NCBI RefSeq assembly: GCF_020982545.1
Contig: NZ_JAJKLK010000001.1
Span: forward strand, 62,001-126,000
Source: Streptomyces sp. MNU76
Lineage (GTDB): Bacteria > Actinomycetota > Actinomycetes > Streptomycetales > Streptomycetaceae
DNA length: 64,000 nucleotides
Direction of reading: 5' to 3'
Shown here: one piece after another, positions 8,182 through 18,321 of the stretch
Position numbering within the stretch: position 1 is the stretch's first letter
Layout of the letters: the number at the start of each line of letters is the position of its first letter
The notes under the pieces: generated by a model
Databases searched by the model: none
Seen by the model: only the letters and a program-made list of their open reading frames with translations
What the model was told of the DNA's origin: nothing
Made by a program: the position numbers and the translations under genes

Positions 8182-11100
8182 TCAGAGCAGGGACGGGGCG
8201 ATCGTCGCCGAGACCTCGCGGGCCGCTCGGTCCAGGGCGCTGGCCAGGAGGGCCAGGTCCGTGGGGCCGTTGCCCAACTCCCGTACGGGGCGCCGCCTGG
8301 GCGGGTCGCCCATCCGCGTCCAGTCGAGCGGGACGACCGTCGGCCGGAGGGTGGCCGTGCGCGGAATGCGGCCCGTCACCCGTCCCGCCTGGAACGCGGT
8401 CGTACGACCCCCCTCGCCCAGCAACTCGCCGCGCCCCGGCGCCGGTTCGTCGGGACCCGGCACCGGCGCGCTCAGGACGACCCGCCCGCCGGCCGCCCGC
8501 CCCAGCTCGCTCTCGCTCTTCCGTCCGCCCCCGCCCGTCGTGGCCACGAGATGCACCCCGAGCCGCTCGCCCTCCCGGGCCACCGCCTCCAGGGCCCGGA
8601 CGACCGACCCGCAGCCGGCCGCCCCGTGGAGCCCAGGGGCGGTGACAGCAGCGCGTCGAGGTCGTCGACGATCACGACGAGCCTGGGCAGCTCCGAGGCG
8701 AGGCCCTACCGGCCCCACCCCTGCCGTCCTGCTCGGTGTTCCGTCGACTCGGCCGCAGCCGTAGCGTGGAGCTGGACGACGAGTCGAGATCGGCGGCCCC
8801 GGCCTGCCCGGCCCCGCCCCCGACCCGCCCGGCCCGGAGGACCCCGACCCCGGAGCGGCCGACTTCGCCGCCCCGGACCCCGACGTCGCCGAGGTCGTCG
8901 AGGTCGCGGAGCGCTGCGGGACGATACGGCCCGACAGCTCGCGCCGCGTGTGCCACTCCACGAACCCGAGCCCGTCGAGCAGTTCGTACCGACGCTTCAG
9001 CTCGGCGATCAGTGACTGGGCGAACTCCCGCATACGGACGGGGTCGTTGGCGGTCAGATGGGTCCCCACATGGGGCAGGTCGGTACAGACGCCGAGCCCT
9101 TCCCCGACGCGGCCCGCGCCGCCACCGGTGGCGCCACCCGCGCCGCCGTCCCGCCCGTCGACGAGGACGATGCCCAGCCGGTCGGGCCGCTCGGCGGCGG
9201 CCAGCGACGCGGCGACGGCCCGCAACAGCTCCGTACGGCCGCTGCCGGCCGGCCCCTCGATGAACAGGTGTGGACCCTCGGCGACGAGGTCCACGGAGAC
9301 GGGCCCGCGCGGCCCGGCGCCGAGCACGGCCCAGGCGCGCCCCCCGAGCGCCGTCGTGTCGTCGCCCGCGTCGGCCCAGCGGGCCATCAGCGACGCCGGT
9401 GTGGCCCGCGCGAGCCCCAACTCGTCCAGCAGCCGCGCCGACTGCGGCAACGGCGCCGACACCCGCGCCTGCCGGTCGCCGACCGCCCCGTCCGTCCGCA
9501 ACGGCGCCAGCGCCCGCGCGAACCGCTCCGCCCACGCCGCCGAGACCGCGTCCAGCGTGGCCACCGTGCCGTGGTTCAGCAGGCCGGGCGCTTCCCGCGC
9601 GTCGAGCGAGGGGATGTCCCGGGTGCCGGGGCGCGTCCGCTCGTCGGCACCCGTGAGCGCGCTCTCCGAGAGGTCGAGGGCGGTGTGCGTGCGACTCACC
9701 ACGGCGGGGTCCGCCTGTGCGGAGCCACGGGCCCGGTCGGGCCGTACGGGCTCCGTGTGGTCGGGGCGGGGGCCCGGTGAGGCGTGGGAGGCCGTACCGC
9801 GCGCGTGGTCCGCGGGCTCCCGCGACGGGAGACCGGCCGACCCCGCCCGTCCGGCCCCACCCGCCGCGTACGCCGTACCGGCCGTATTCGTCGCGCCTGT
9901 CGCGCCTGTCGCGCCCGTCGCCCCGGAACCCTTCCCCCCGGCGTACCCGGCGGAGGTGACACGCAGCAGCCGCAGCGCCGTGGCGACGTCACCGCTGAGC
10001 AGGGCGACGGCCCCGCACGCGCGGAACGCGGGGGAGACCTCGCAGGCCGCCGTGTACGTCTCGGTCACCGGTGAGGCGGGCGACGCGGACTCCGTCTCGG
10101 CGAGGCAGATGACATGGATCCCGGCGACGGGCCCCTCCTGCGCCAGCCGCACCACGGCCTCACGCACATCCGCGCCCCCGGGATCCCCGTCGACGATCAC
10201 CACCGTGTACGGCCCCGCGAAGTCACCGCCCGCCGGTTCGTCCTCCCGGGCCCACGACGGCCGCCGCGCGCTCCGCCGGGCCGAGCCGCCGTCGGCCGCC
10301 CCGGTACCCCCATCGGCCGGGTCGACCGAGACCGTGGCCCAGCCTGTCGTCGTACGTCCGCCGTCGGCGCCCGGCGTGCTCCCGGGCGCGTGGCCCGCCG
10401 TGTCCGCCGCGTGGTCCTCCACGCGCCGCAGCAGTTCGTCCAGCCGGGCCGTCGTCTGCTCACGGTCGTAGGCCAGGAGAAGACGGCAGTCCTGGCCGTG
10501 CGCGGGGCGCAGGTGGGGGAGCCAGCCGAGCCAGGACCAGTCGGTGGTGCGCTCCTCGGCGGGCCGGGCGCGGTCCGCGCTGATCAGCACCAGTTCCAGG
10601 ATGTCGGGGGAGTGCAGCGCGGCGAGCTGGGCCACGACCGCGCGGGTCAGCCCCATCAGCCGGGGGCGTGGTCCGGCGAGCCCCAGCGCGCCGACCTCCC
10701 GCAGCCCGGTGGTCACCGGCACGGCGGGCAGCAGACCCGATCCGTCCGGCGCGGGACGGTCCGTCGTGCCCAGCCGTACCGACAGCGCCTCCGGGTGCCC
10801 CGGCCCGCGCTCCCACAGCCGGGCGCCGGGCCCGAGCGCGGTGAGCAGCAGCGCGGCGAGGTCCGGCCAGGTCTCCGGCAGCCGCTCCCCGGCCGCCGGG
10901 AGCACCGAGGCCAGCGCCCCGCGCTCGTCCTCGTCGTACTCCGCGTCGTACTCGTACGGGTCGTACTCGGCCCCTGACTGTGCCCGCCCGCCGGTCAGCC
11001 GCCGGGCCCAGGCACCGAGCCCACCCCGTCTGCGCACCCCACGCGGCACGTCCGTGCCCCGGAGGGGCGTGCCTTTGCGGGTACCGGACCCGGGGGTCTC

Positions 11101-12308
11101 ACCGCCGTGCCCGAGACCGCCCTCACCGGGTCCGCCCTCACCGGGTCCGTCGGCCCCGGCACCCGGCCCGCCGGGCTCACCGGTGGCGCGGGAGTCGTGG
11201 GACCGGCGGGAGGCGCCGTGGCTCCGGGCCTCACCGGCGCGCGGGTCGTCGTAGCCGTGCGGGGCGTCGGCGGCGCGGGAGCCCGCGGCACTGCCGAGGG
11301 GCTCGTGGCCGTCGCGGGGACGGACGTGGCTCTGCGCCCCGATCCCGCTCCGCCGCCCTCACCGGCACCCTCGCGCACCGGCGGCACCGGCGGCACCGGC
11401 CCTTGGCCGACGCTCGGCGCGGCCCCGGCCGGTGCCCCGGTCGTGCCGGGCCCGGTGCTCCCCGTCGTCCGCTCGATGCCGGGCACCCGCCCTGCCCCGG
11501 CACCGTCCGCCGCTCGGCACGCCCGTGCCCGGAACTCCGGCCCCCGCCGCTCCCGTACTCCCACGAGCCACGCCGCCGGCCCCGGAGCCGCCGTCGGAGC
11601 CGCTGTCACCTGCCGTCGCCGCCCCGGCCCCGCCGCGACCCGGACGTGTCCCTCGCCGTCGGGTGTCGTGCCGACCCCGCGCGCTCCCGACGACGAGGCC
11701 AGCCGGAGCGCGGACTCGCCGATGCGCAGCAACGCGCCCGGGGCCAGGCGGACCGGGCGGTCGCCGACGCGGGTGCCGTCGAGGGTGGTGCCGTTGGTGG
11801 AGCCGAGGTCGACGACGGAGACACGGCCGTCGGTGGAGAGGGTGACCGCGCAGTGCAGGCGGGAGACGTCCGGGTCGTCGAGCGGGACGTCGGCGTCGGC
11901 GGAGCGGCCGATGTGGATCTTGCCGCCGTGCAGCAGATGGACGCCGCCCGCGTCGGGGCCGGCCACCACGTGCAGCTGCGCGGCGGCCTCGTCGACCTCG
12001 GGGCCCGGCTCGGAGGGGGCGCCCAGGGAGAGCACGGCGCCGTCGATGAGAGGCGGCTCGCCGAGGGTGCACCGCTGGACGTCGAGGCGCTCGGCACCGG
12101 CGTACAGCACGACCTGTCCGCCGCCGACCTCCCGGCTGCGTTCCAGACGCTCCGCACCGCCCTCCCCGACGGCGGAGGCGAGGCCCGAGGCCACGGCGGC
12201 GAGAGCCGTCCCGGCGGGCGCCGTGACCAGCACGTCGCAGGCCGTGGCACGTCCTCGCGGCTCGGAGGGCGGTCCCAGCGGGTCTACGACGGTCAGCCGG
12301 ATCTGCAT
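8182..12308 (-). CDS. FHA domain - FtsK/SpoIIIE (EssC-like) ATPase, frameshifted in the sequence
   Basis: One gene of about 1376 codons if four missing bases are restored. The start is ATG at 12308 (MQIRLTVVDPLG). An FHA phosphothreonine-binding domain spans about residues 110-200 (IHIGRS, SRLHCAV, LGSTNGT). A long low-complexity linker follows, then FtsK/EssC-like ATPase domains. The P-loop reads GPAGSGRTELL, with Arg in the usual Lys place, and a later Walker B reads RLVVIVDDLDALL. The FHA frame must shift to the ATPase frame below 11359. Three more shifts lie at about 8800, 8675-8706 and 8607-8612. All fit single lost bases. FHA plus FtsK domains is the layout of type VII secretion ATPases such as EssC, and the two kinase genes next door could supply its phosphothreonine partner. 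Its actual role is not known to me. Confidence 0.75.
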
Positions 12309-12813
12309 CGCCGTCAGCGGTCCCTTCCGCGCGGGCACCCGCGACGACGAGGACGAGACTGCGCGGTCCCCACCGCAGACTTCCCCCACCGCTTCACGGG
12401 CACGTCGGCCAGTTCTGGAGGCATCCTCGCACCTGCCACTGACAACTCGCCCGCCGCCCGGCATCAAGTGATCTTGATTGGTCGGCTCTGCCCGCAAAAA
12501 TGCCTGACCAGTGCTCGCCAGTTGATCACTTGAGATCGGTCACGTCCGCAACGCGGCCGCATTCGGGATCGGTCACGTCCGCATCCGGAACCCGACATAC
12601 CCCCGCACGGCAACCAAGGCCCACGAGGGAGCGTCTTTCCACCGAACGCACACGGGTACCCGTACGTACTCGACCCACAGGGAACGGACAGAGTGGGCAG
12701 GAAGAGTCGGGAAGTGAACAGCCCGGTCCCGGGGACGGCCGCACTACAGTGGTCGGAACGTCCGCGTGAGTCCAGGGCGTGACCAGGCAAGCAAGCAACA
12801 GGGAGCGCATGAC
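12309..12813. promoter_or_regulatory. Divergent regulatory region between FHA-FtsK gene and pkaA
   Basis: 505 bases without a gene. A 17-base direct repeat GATCGGTCACGTCCGCA occurs at 12535-12551 and 12568-12584, exactly 33 bases (three helical turns) apart. Also visible are a hyphenated palindrome ATCAAG-TGAT-CTTGAT at 12463-12478 and an inverted pair CAAGTGATC (12465-12473) / GATCACTTG (12525-12533). These look like regulator sites, but no regulator can be named. The kinase ribosome binding site AGGGAG is at 12800-12805. Confidence 0.45.
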
Positions 12814-14538
12814 GTGCGGCCGGTAGGCAGTAAGTACCTCCTTGAGGAGCCGATTGGACGCGGCGCCACAGGCACTGTCTGGCGCGCCCGCCAGCGGGAG
12901 ACCGCCGGCGCCGAGGCGGCCGTGCCGGGCCACCCCGGCGAGACCGTCGCGATCAAGGTCCTGAAGGAGGAGCTCGCGAGCGACGCGGACATCGTGATGC
13001 GGTTCCTGCGGGAGCGCTCCGTCCTGCTCCGGCTCACCCACCCGAACATCGTGCGCGTCCGGGACCTCGTCGTCGAGGGCGATCTGCTCGCCCTGGTCAT
13101 GGACCTGGTCGAGGGCCCCGACCTGCATCGCTACCTCCGGGAGAGCGGCCCGCTCTCGCCGGTCGGCGCGGCCCTGATGACCGCCCAGATCGCCGACGCG
13201 CTCGCCGCCAGCCACGCCGACGGCGTCGTCCACCGCGATCTGAAGCCCGCGAACGTCCTGCTCAAGCAGGGCGGCGGCGAGATGCACCCGATGCTGACGG
13301 ACTTCGGCATCGCCCGCCTCGCCGACTCCCCGGGGCTGACCCGGACCAGCGAGTTCGTCGGCACGCCCGCGTACGTCGCCCCCGAGTCCGCCGAGGGCCA
13401 GCCGCAGACCTCCGCCGTCGACATCTACGGCGCCGGCATCCTGATGTACGAACTGGTCACCGGCCGCCCGCCGTTCAACGGCCAGTCCGCGCTCGAAGTC
13501 CTGCACCAGCACCTCAGCGCCGAACCGCGCCGCCCCTCCACCGTCCCCGACCCGCTGTGGACGGTCATCGAGCGTTGTCTGCGCAAGAACCCGCGCGAGC
13601 GGCCCAGCGCCGTCAACCTCGCCCGGGCGCTGCGCATCGTCGCCGAGGGCGTGGGCGTGCACGCGAACTCCATGCAGATCGCCGCCGCCGAGGGCGTGGG
13701 CCACATCCTCGCCCCCGACCCGGCGCCCGCGCAGGTGCCGGGCTCCCCGGAGCCGTTCGGCTCGGCCGACCCGACGCAGGTGCTGCCGCACGGCGCGGGC
13801 GCGTACGGCCCGAACGCCGCGACGAGCGTCCTCCCGCACACTTCCGGGCCTGCGGGCTCGGGCGACCCCACGACCGTGCTCCCGCACACCTCCGGCGCCG
13901 ACCCGACGTCCGTCATGCCGCCGGTGCCGTCGCACGACCCCGGCGGGCAGCCGCCCGAACAGCCGCACCCCTGGCAGAACCAGCTCCGCGCGGCCCGCGA
14001 CCGCAACGAACAGACCCAGGTCCAGTACCTCGACCCCAGCGAGGACCCGCTGCGGCGCCGGCCCCAGCGGCAGGCGGGCCGTGGGCAGCAGCCGCAGCAG
14101 CCCCAGCAGCCGCCGCGTCGGCAGCAGCGGCCGCAGCAGGGCGGGCCCGGCCCCGGGTACGGCCACCCGCAGCAGCAACAGCCGTACGCCCCGGCGCCCG
14201 CGCGGCAGCCGCAGCCGCAGCGGCGGCAGCCGGAGCGGTACGCGCCCGCGCCGCAGCCGCAGCAGCCGGCGCCGCGGCCGCAGCGGGAGCCCCGGCCGCC
14301 GCGTCAGCGCAGCGCCAATCCGATGCGGATCCCCGGGCTCGGGTGCCTCAAGGGGTGCCTGTTCATGATCGTCCTGCTCGTCGTCGGCGGCTGGCTGATC
14401 TGGGAGTTCACGCCGCTGCAGGAGTGGGTCGGCACGGGGAAGAGCTGGTGGGGCCAGCTGTCCGACTGGGTCGGCGACGTGGGCAAGTGGATCGGCGAAC
14501 TGGCCGACGGCTCCGGTTCGGGGGGCTCGGGGCAGTAG
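12814..14538 (+). CDS. pkaA: Ser/Thr protein kinase, PknB family, membrane-anchored
   Basis: Eukaryotic-type kinase of 574 residues. The start is chosen as GTG at 12814 (VRPVGSKYLLEE) because AGGGAG lies eight bases upstream; an in-frame GTG at 12766 lacks this. Kinase domain: glycine loop GRGATGTVWRAR, VAIKVLKEE (ATP lysine), catalytic loop HRDLKPANVLL, DFGIARLA, VAPESAEGQ. Behind it is a Pro/Gln/Arg-rich linker of about 230 residues, a single membrane helix (CLFMIVLLVVGGWLIWEF) and a short acidic tail outside. There are no PASTA domains. It is followed by a second kinase and then prfB, the arrangement I recall for S. coelicolor pkaA-pkaB. The FHA protein encoded divergently is a likely partner (inference). 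Confidence 0.93.
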   Translation: MRPVGSKYLLEEPIGRGATGTVWRARQRETAGAEAAVPGHPGETVAIKVLKEELASDADIVMRFLRERSVLLRLTHPNIVRVRDLVVEGDLLALVMDLVEGPDLHRYLRESGPLSPVGAALMTAQIADALAASHADGVVHRDLKPANVLLKQGGGEMHPMLTDFGIARLADSPGLTRTSEFVGTPAYVAPESAEGQPQTSAVDIYGAGILMYELVTGRPPFNGQSALEVLHQHLSAEPRRPSTVPDPLWTVIERCLRKNPRERPSAVNLARALRIVAEGVGVHANSMQIAAAEGVGHILAPDPAPAQVPGSPEPFGSADPTQVLPHGAGAYGPNAATSVLPHTSGPAGSGDPTTVLPHTSGADPTSVMPPVPSHDPGGQPPEQPHPWQNQLRAARDRNEQTQVQYLDPSEDPLRRRPQRQAGRGQQPQQPQQPPRRQQRPQQGGPGPGYGHPQQQQPYAPAPARQPQPQRRQPERYAPAPQPQQPAPRPQREPRPPRQRSANPMRIPGLGCLKGCLFMIVLLVVGGWLIWEFTPLQEWVGTGKSWWGQLSDWVGDVGKWIGELADGSGSGGSGQ

Positions 14539-14599
14539 AGCGCCTGATGGCTCGGGGGTTCGGGTCCGGTTGGCGAGTGCGGCTGCGGTGGGGCGTCTC

Positions 14600-14722
14600 G
14601 CGCAGTTCCCCGCGCCCCTAACAGACAAAGACCAGGCCCTGCGGGCCTGAAAGGCGACGGGGGCGCGGCGGGATGAAAGGCACGGGGCGCAGCCCCTGCT
14701 TTCAGGGGCGCGGGAACTGCGC
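14600..14722. repeat. Inverted pair of intergenic repeats between the two kinase genes
   Basis: The core GCGCAGTTCCCCGCGCCCC at 14600-14618 and its inverse (one G shorter) at 14705-14722 flank about 86 bases. The transcript could fold into a long hairpin and act as a terminator after the first kinase. The rest of 14539-14909 holds no gene. The second kinase's ribosome binding site AGGAG is at 14900-14904. Confidence 0.7.
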
Positions 14723-14909
14723 GAGAAGCCCCACCCACCCGCACCCGCCGACGCACCGATCCACCCCACCCTTCCGCGCACCCCGCCCCAAGACGGAGTC
14801 CCACGTTGGGGACTTGTCGACATCCGAGGGGTGATTTCCGCCTCGGCGGTGAACCTTGGGTCCCCGGGCGCGTAGCTTTGTCGCCAACACGCGGCCTGTA
14901 GGAGCAGTC

Positions 14910-16142
14910 TTGGGACGGAAGATCGGAAGCCGGTACACCGCGAACCAGATTCTGGGGCGGGGCAGCGCCGGCACGGTGTGGCTGGGTGAGGGCCCGGAGG
15001 GCCCCGTCGCCATCAAGCTGCTGCGCGAGGACCTCTCGTCCGACGAGGAACTGGTCGGACGCTTCGTCCAGGAGCGCACCGCCCTGCTGGGCCTCGACCA
15101 CCCGAACGTGGTCTCCGTACGCGACCTCGTCGTCGACGGCAACGACCTCGCCCTCGTCATGGACCTCGTCCGGGGCACGGACCTGCGCACCCGCCTCGAC
15201 CGGGAGCGCCGCATGGCCCCCGAGGCGGCGGTCGCGATAGTGGCCGACATCGCCGACGGTCTGGCGGCGGCGCACGCGGCCGGGGTCGTCCACCGGGACG
15301 TGAAACCGGAGAACGTGCTGCTGGACATGCAGGGCCCGCTGGGCCCCGGCGGCGCGCACCCGGCCCTCCTCACCGACTTCGGCGTCGCCAAGCTGATCGA
15401 TTCCCCCCGGCGCACCCGCGCCACGAAGATCATCGGAACACCGGACTATCTCGCCCCCGAGATCGTCGAGGGCCTGCCGCCCCGCGCGGCCGTGGACATC
15501 TACGCCCTGGCGACCGTGCTGTACGAGCTGCTGGCCGGTTTCACCCCGTTCGGCGGCGGCCACCCCGGCGCCGTCCTGCGCCGCCATGTCACCGAGACCG
15601 TGGTCCCCCTCCCCGGCATCCCCGAGGAACTGTGGCAGCTCCTCGTCCAGTGCCTGGCGAAGGCCCCGGCCTCCCGCCTGCGCGCCTCGGAACTGGCGAC
15701 GCGACTGCGCGAGCAGCTGCCGCTGCTCGCCGGGATGCCGCCACTGGACGTCGACGAGCCCGGGGCGGAGACGGAGGAGGCGGCCGAGGAGCAGACCGTG
15801 CCGGTGGTGCCCGGGGAGCGGGCGCGTCGAGGGGCCGTACCGCTGGTGCCCGGGGCGAAGCCGGACTCCAATCGGGACACGCACACGTCGATGAGGGTGC
15901 CCGGGCCGGACGAGCTGGCGGGCGGGGCCCGGGGGACGGCCCGGGTGCCCAGGGCCTCGGGGGCGCCCCGGCCGGGCTCGGCCCGCCGTCGGGCGATGGC
16001 CCGTCGCCGACGGATCACGCTCGGGGCCGCGGCGGTCGCGCTGGTGGTCGCAGCAGGTGTGGGCACCTGGGCGGCGACATCGGGAGGCGACTCGGGCGGC
16101 GGGTCCAAGGACACCAACAACTCCACGCCGACATCGCCGTGA
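14910..16142 (+). CDS. pkaB: Ser/Thr protein kinase, PknB family
   Basis: Eukaryotic-type kinase of 410 residues. TTG at 14910 (GRKIGSRYTANQ follows) is chosen as the start because AGGAG lies five bases before it; the longer reading has no such site. Motifs: GRGSAGTVWLG, VAIKLLRED, HRDVKPENVLL, DFGVAKLI, YLAPEIVEG. The domain ends near residue 270, then a charged linker and a hydrophobic segment ITLGAAAVALVVAAGVGTWAA close to the C-terminus, suggesting a cytoplasmic kinase domain with a small extracellular tail. It is close in sequence to the preceding kinase, so the pair probably arose by duplication. Confidence 0.93.
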   Translation: MGRKIGSRYTANQILGRGSAGTVWLGEGPEGPVAIKLLREDLSSDEELVGRFVQERTALLGLDHPNVVSVRDLVVDGNDLALVMDLVRGTDLRTRLDRERRMAPEAAVAIVADIADGLAAAHAAGVVHRDVKPENVLLDMQGPLGPGGAHPALLTDFGVAKLIDSPRRTRATKIIGTPDYLAPEIVEGLPPRAAVDIYALATVLYELLAGFTPFGGGHPGAVLRRHVTETVVPLPGIPEELWQLLVQCLAKAPASRLRASELATRLREQLPLLAGMPPLDVDEPGAETEEAAEEQTVPVVPGERARRGAVPLVPGAKPDSNRDTHTSMRVPGPDELAGGARGTARVPRASGAPRPGSARRRAMARRRRITLGAAAVALVVAAGVGTWAATSGGDSGGGSKDTNNSTPTSP

Positions 16143-16210
16143 TGTGACGTGCACATCGCGCATCCCCCGGGTGACAGGAACACCGGCGCCCTGCGACTCG
16201 CAGCAAGGAA

Positions 16211-16828
16211 ATGAACGACATCGCGAGCGAAACCCCCGACGAGGTCGGCGGCAGATTCCATACCCTCGGCCGGGCCGATCCCCTCATCGCCCGAGGCGCA
16301 CGAGCCGGGGCCGCGCTCAAGGGCGCACTGGTCCTCGCCGCGATCGTCTCGGTGGGCTCCTGCGGTTCCGCGGAACCGCGGGGGTCCGCCCCCGGGACGG
16401 ACAGCACCTCGGCGGGCTGCGAGATCCGTGACACCACCCAGCAGGTCACCGACCGCTTCTCCGCGCTGGGCAAGGTCGTCACCACCGAGTGGTGCGCGAT
16501 GGACCTCGCGGGCGGCTCGTCCCGCGTCCCCGGCCCGAGCGACATCAGAATGGTCGGCTACTTCGAGACCACGGCCGAGGACATGAAGGCCGTCCTCGAC
16601 GCCCCTGACAGGACCTTCGAGAAGGCCGGGCCCGAGGACATCCCTGATGCCCTCGGCGCTTCGACGTCCGAGGAAACCGAGTGGCTGACCAGCCCCGAGG
16701 TGAACGAGGAGATCACGGCCGGCCTGTACACAGCGACGTTCTGGTTCGACCGCGCTTCCAACAAGATCCTCTTCGACGCCGTCAACCCGACCGGAACCGA
16801 GGACGAGGGGGCCGTGGTCGGGGGGTGA
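16211..16828 (+). CDS. Hypothetical protein, possible lipoprotein
   Basis: 205 residues, start ATG at 16211 after AAGGAA. A hydrophobic stretch ALVLAAIVSVGSC around residues 38-51 ends in a lipobox-like VGSC, preceded by an unusually long 35-residue hydrophilic leader. The rest is acidic, with CEIRDTTQQVTDRF and a C-terminal WFDRASNKILFDAV. No family recognised. It lies between pkaB and prfB on the same strand and may be co-transcribed with either. A surface or secreted location is inferred from the leader only. Confidence 0.7.
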   Translation: MNDIASETPDEVGGRFHTLGRADPLIARGARAGAALKGALVLAAIVSVGSCGSAEPRGSAPGTDSTSAGCEIRDTTQQVTDRFSALGKVVTTEWCAMDLAGGSSRVPGPSDIRMVGYFETTAEDMKAVLDAPDRTFEKAGPEDIPDALGASTSEETEWLTSPEVNEEITAGLYTATFWFDRASNKILFDAVNPTGTEDEGAVVGG

Positions 16829-16909
16829 GGGACGAGGTCACCGCCGGCTGCCGCCCCGGGCCGAGGGCGCCCCACCATGGTCGCCCGGCGGAGCCGTTAG
16901 GCTGGGGGC

Positions 16910-18013
16910 GTGGCAGTCGTCGATGTATCCGAAGAGCTGAAGTCCCTCTCCTCGACCATGGAGTCGATCGAGGCCGTGTTGGACCTCGACAAGCTGAGGG
17001 CAGACATCGCCGTGCTCGAGGAGCAGGCGGCCGCGCCGTCCCTGTGGGACAACCCGGACGAGGCGCAGAAGATCACCAGCAAGCTCTCCCACCTCCAGGC
17101 CGAGGTCAGGAAGGCTGAGACGCTGCGCGGTCGCATCGACGACCTCGCCGTCCTCTTCGAGATGGCCGAGGAGGAGGACGACCCGGACACCCGCGCCGAG
17201 GCCGAGTCGGAGCTGGTTCTCGTCCGCAAGGCGCTGGACGAGATGGAGGTCCGTACCCTCCTGTCCGGCGAGTACGACTCGCGTGAGGCCCTCGTCAACA
17301 TCCGCGCCGAGGCCGGTGGCGTCGACGCCGCCGACTTCGCCGAGAAGCTGCAGCGGATGTACCTGCGCTGGGCGGAGCAGAAGGGCTACAAGACCGAGGT
17401 GTACGAGACCTCGTACGCGGAGGAGGCGGGCATCAAGTCCACCACCTTCGCCGTGCAGGTGCCGTACGCCTACGGCACGCTCTCCGTCGAGCAGGGCACC
17501 CACCGGCTCGTCCGCATCTCGCCCTTCGACAACCAGGGCCGGCGTCAGACCTCCTTCGCCGGTGTCGAGGTGCTGCCCGTGGTCGAGCAGACCGACCACA
17601 TCGAGATCGACGAGTCCGAGCTGCGCGTCGACGTCTACCGGTCCTCCGGGCCCGGCGGCCAGGGCGTCAACACCACAGACTCGGCGGTGCGGTTGACCCA
17701 CCTCCCCACCGGCATCGTCGTCTCCTGCCAGAACGAGCGGTCGCAGATCCAGAACAAGGCCACCGCCATGAACGTGCTCCAGGCGAAGCTGCTGGAGCGG
17801 CAGCGCCAGGAGGAGCGGGCCAAGATGGACGCCCTCAAGGACGGCGGCAGTTCCTGGGGCAACCAGATGCGTTCGTACGTCCTGCACCCGTACCAGATGG
17901 TCAAGGACCTCCGCACCGAGTACGAAGTCGGTAACCCCGAGGCCGTGTTCAACGGCGAGATCGAGGGGTTCCTGGAGGCCGGAATTCGCTGGCGCAAGCA
18001 GCAGGAGAAGTAG
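16910..18013 (+). CDS. prfB: Peptide chain release factor 2
   Basis: RF2, 367 residues, which reads UGA and UAA and triggers peptide release. The start is GTG at 16910. The stop-codon recognition tripeptide SPF is present ([12 protein letters not shown]), as is the catalytic GGQ loop ([17 protein letters not shown]). The N-terminal coiled domain starts [13 protein letters not shown]. The gene is one uninterrupted frame, so the programmed +1 frameshift known from E. coli prfB is absent. A strong terminator follows at 18039-18077. Confidence 0.98.
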   Translation: MAVVDVSEELKSLSSTMESIEAVLDLDKLRADIAVLEEQAAAPSLWDNPDEAQKITSKLSHLQAEVRKAETLRGRIDDLAVLFEMAEEEDDPDTRAEAESELVLVRKALDEMEVRTLLSGEYDSREALVNIRAEAGGVDAADFAEKLQRMYLRWAEQKGYKTEVYETSYAEEAGIKSTTFAVQVPYAYGTLSVEQGTHRLVRISPFDNQGRRQTSFAGVEVLPVVEQTDHIEIDESELRVDVYRSSGPGGQGVNTTDSAVRLTHLPTGIVVSCQNERSQIQNKATAMNVLQAKLLERQRQEERAKMDALKDGGSSWGNQMRSYVLHPYQMVKDLRTEYEVGNPEAVFNGEIEGFLEAGIRWRKQQEK

Positions 18014-18038
18014 GGCCCCGGAATTCAGCGCTTTGTCG

Positions 18039-18077
18039 ACAAGGCAACTGCCCTCCGCCGGAGGGTAGTTGCCTTGT
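18039..18077 (+). terminator. Rho-independent-type terminator after prfB
   Basis: An 18-bp stem (ACAAGGCAACTgCCCTCC at 18039-18056 pairing with 18060-18077, one G-T pair) and a three-base loop GCC, directly downstream of the prfB stop. There is no long T run, as is usual in Streptomyces. Confidence 0.85.
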
Positions 18078-18321
18078 CTGTGTGGGGATGTCTGGGTCTT
18101 ACGTCACACTCACATGTTGGTGGCGAGGTCAAAAGCGGTGAACGGGACATCGCGTACGCAACGACCTTGACGTTACTGGGAAAACTGGGAAGGTTGGCGT
18201 ATGGCATGCGCATTACTGGGGCGCATGTGAACCGGGGGACTTCGACCCAACCGACTGCTCCCGTTGATCGCGGCCCCGGGCGCTGCTCCATTTACTGATA
18301 GCTACTGGGGGTAGCAGCCAT
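18078..18321 (+). promoter_or_regulatory. Upstream region of the LAETG protein with inverted repeat
   Basis: 244 bases without a gene. The inverted repeat CATGCGC-N9-GCGCATG at 18205-18227 is a candidate regulator site about 95 bases before the start codon. The GGGGG ribosome binding site lies just before ATG 18322. No standard -10/-35 pair is convincing. Confidence 0.4.

Noticed and set aside
16910..18013. Programmed +1 frameshift in prfB as in E. coli
   Set aside because: The gene is a single open frame from GTG with no in-frame UGA and no CTTTGAC-type slip site.
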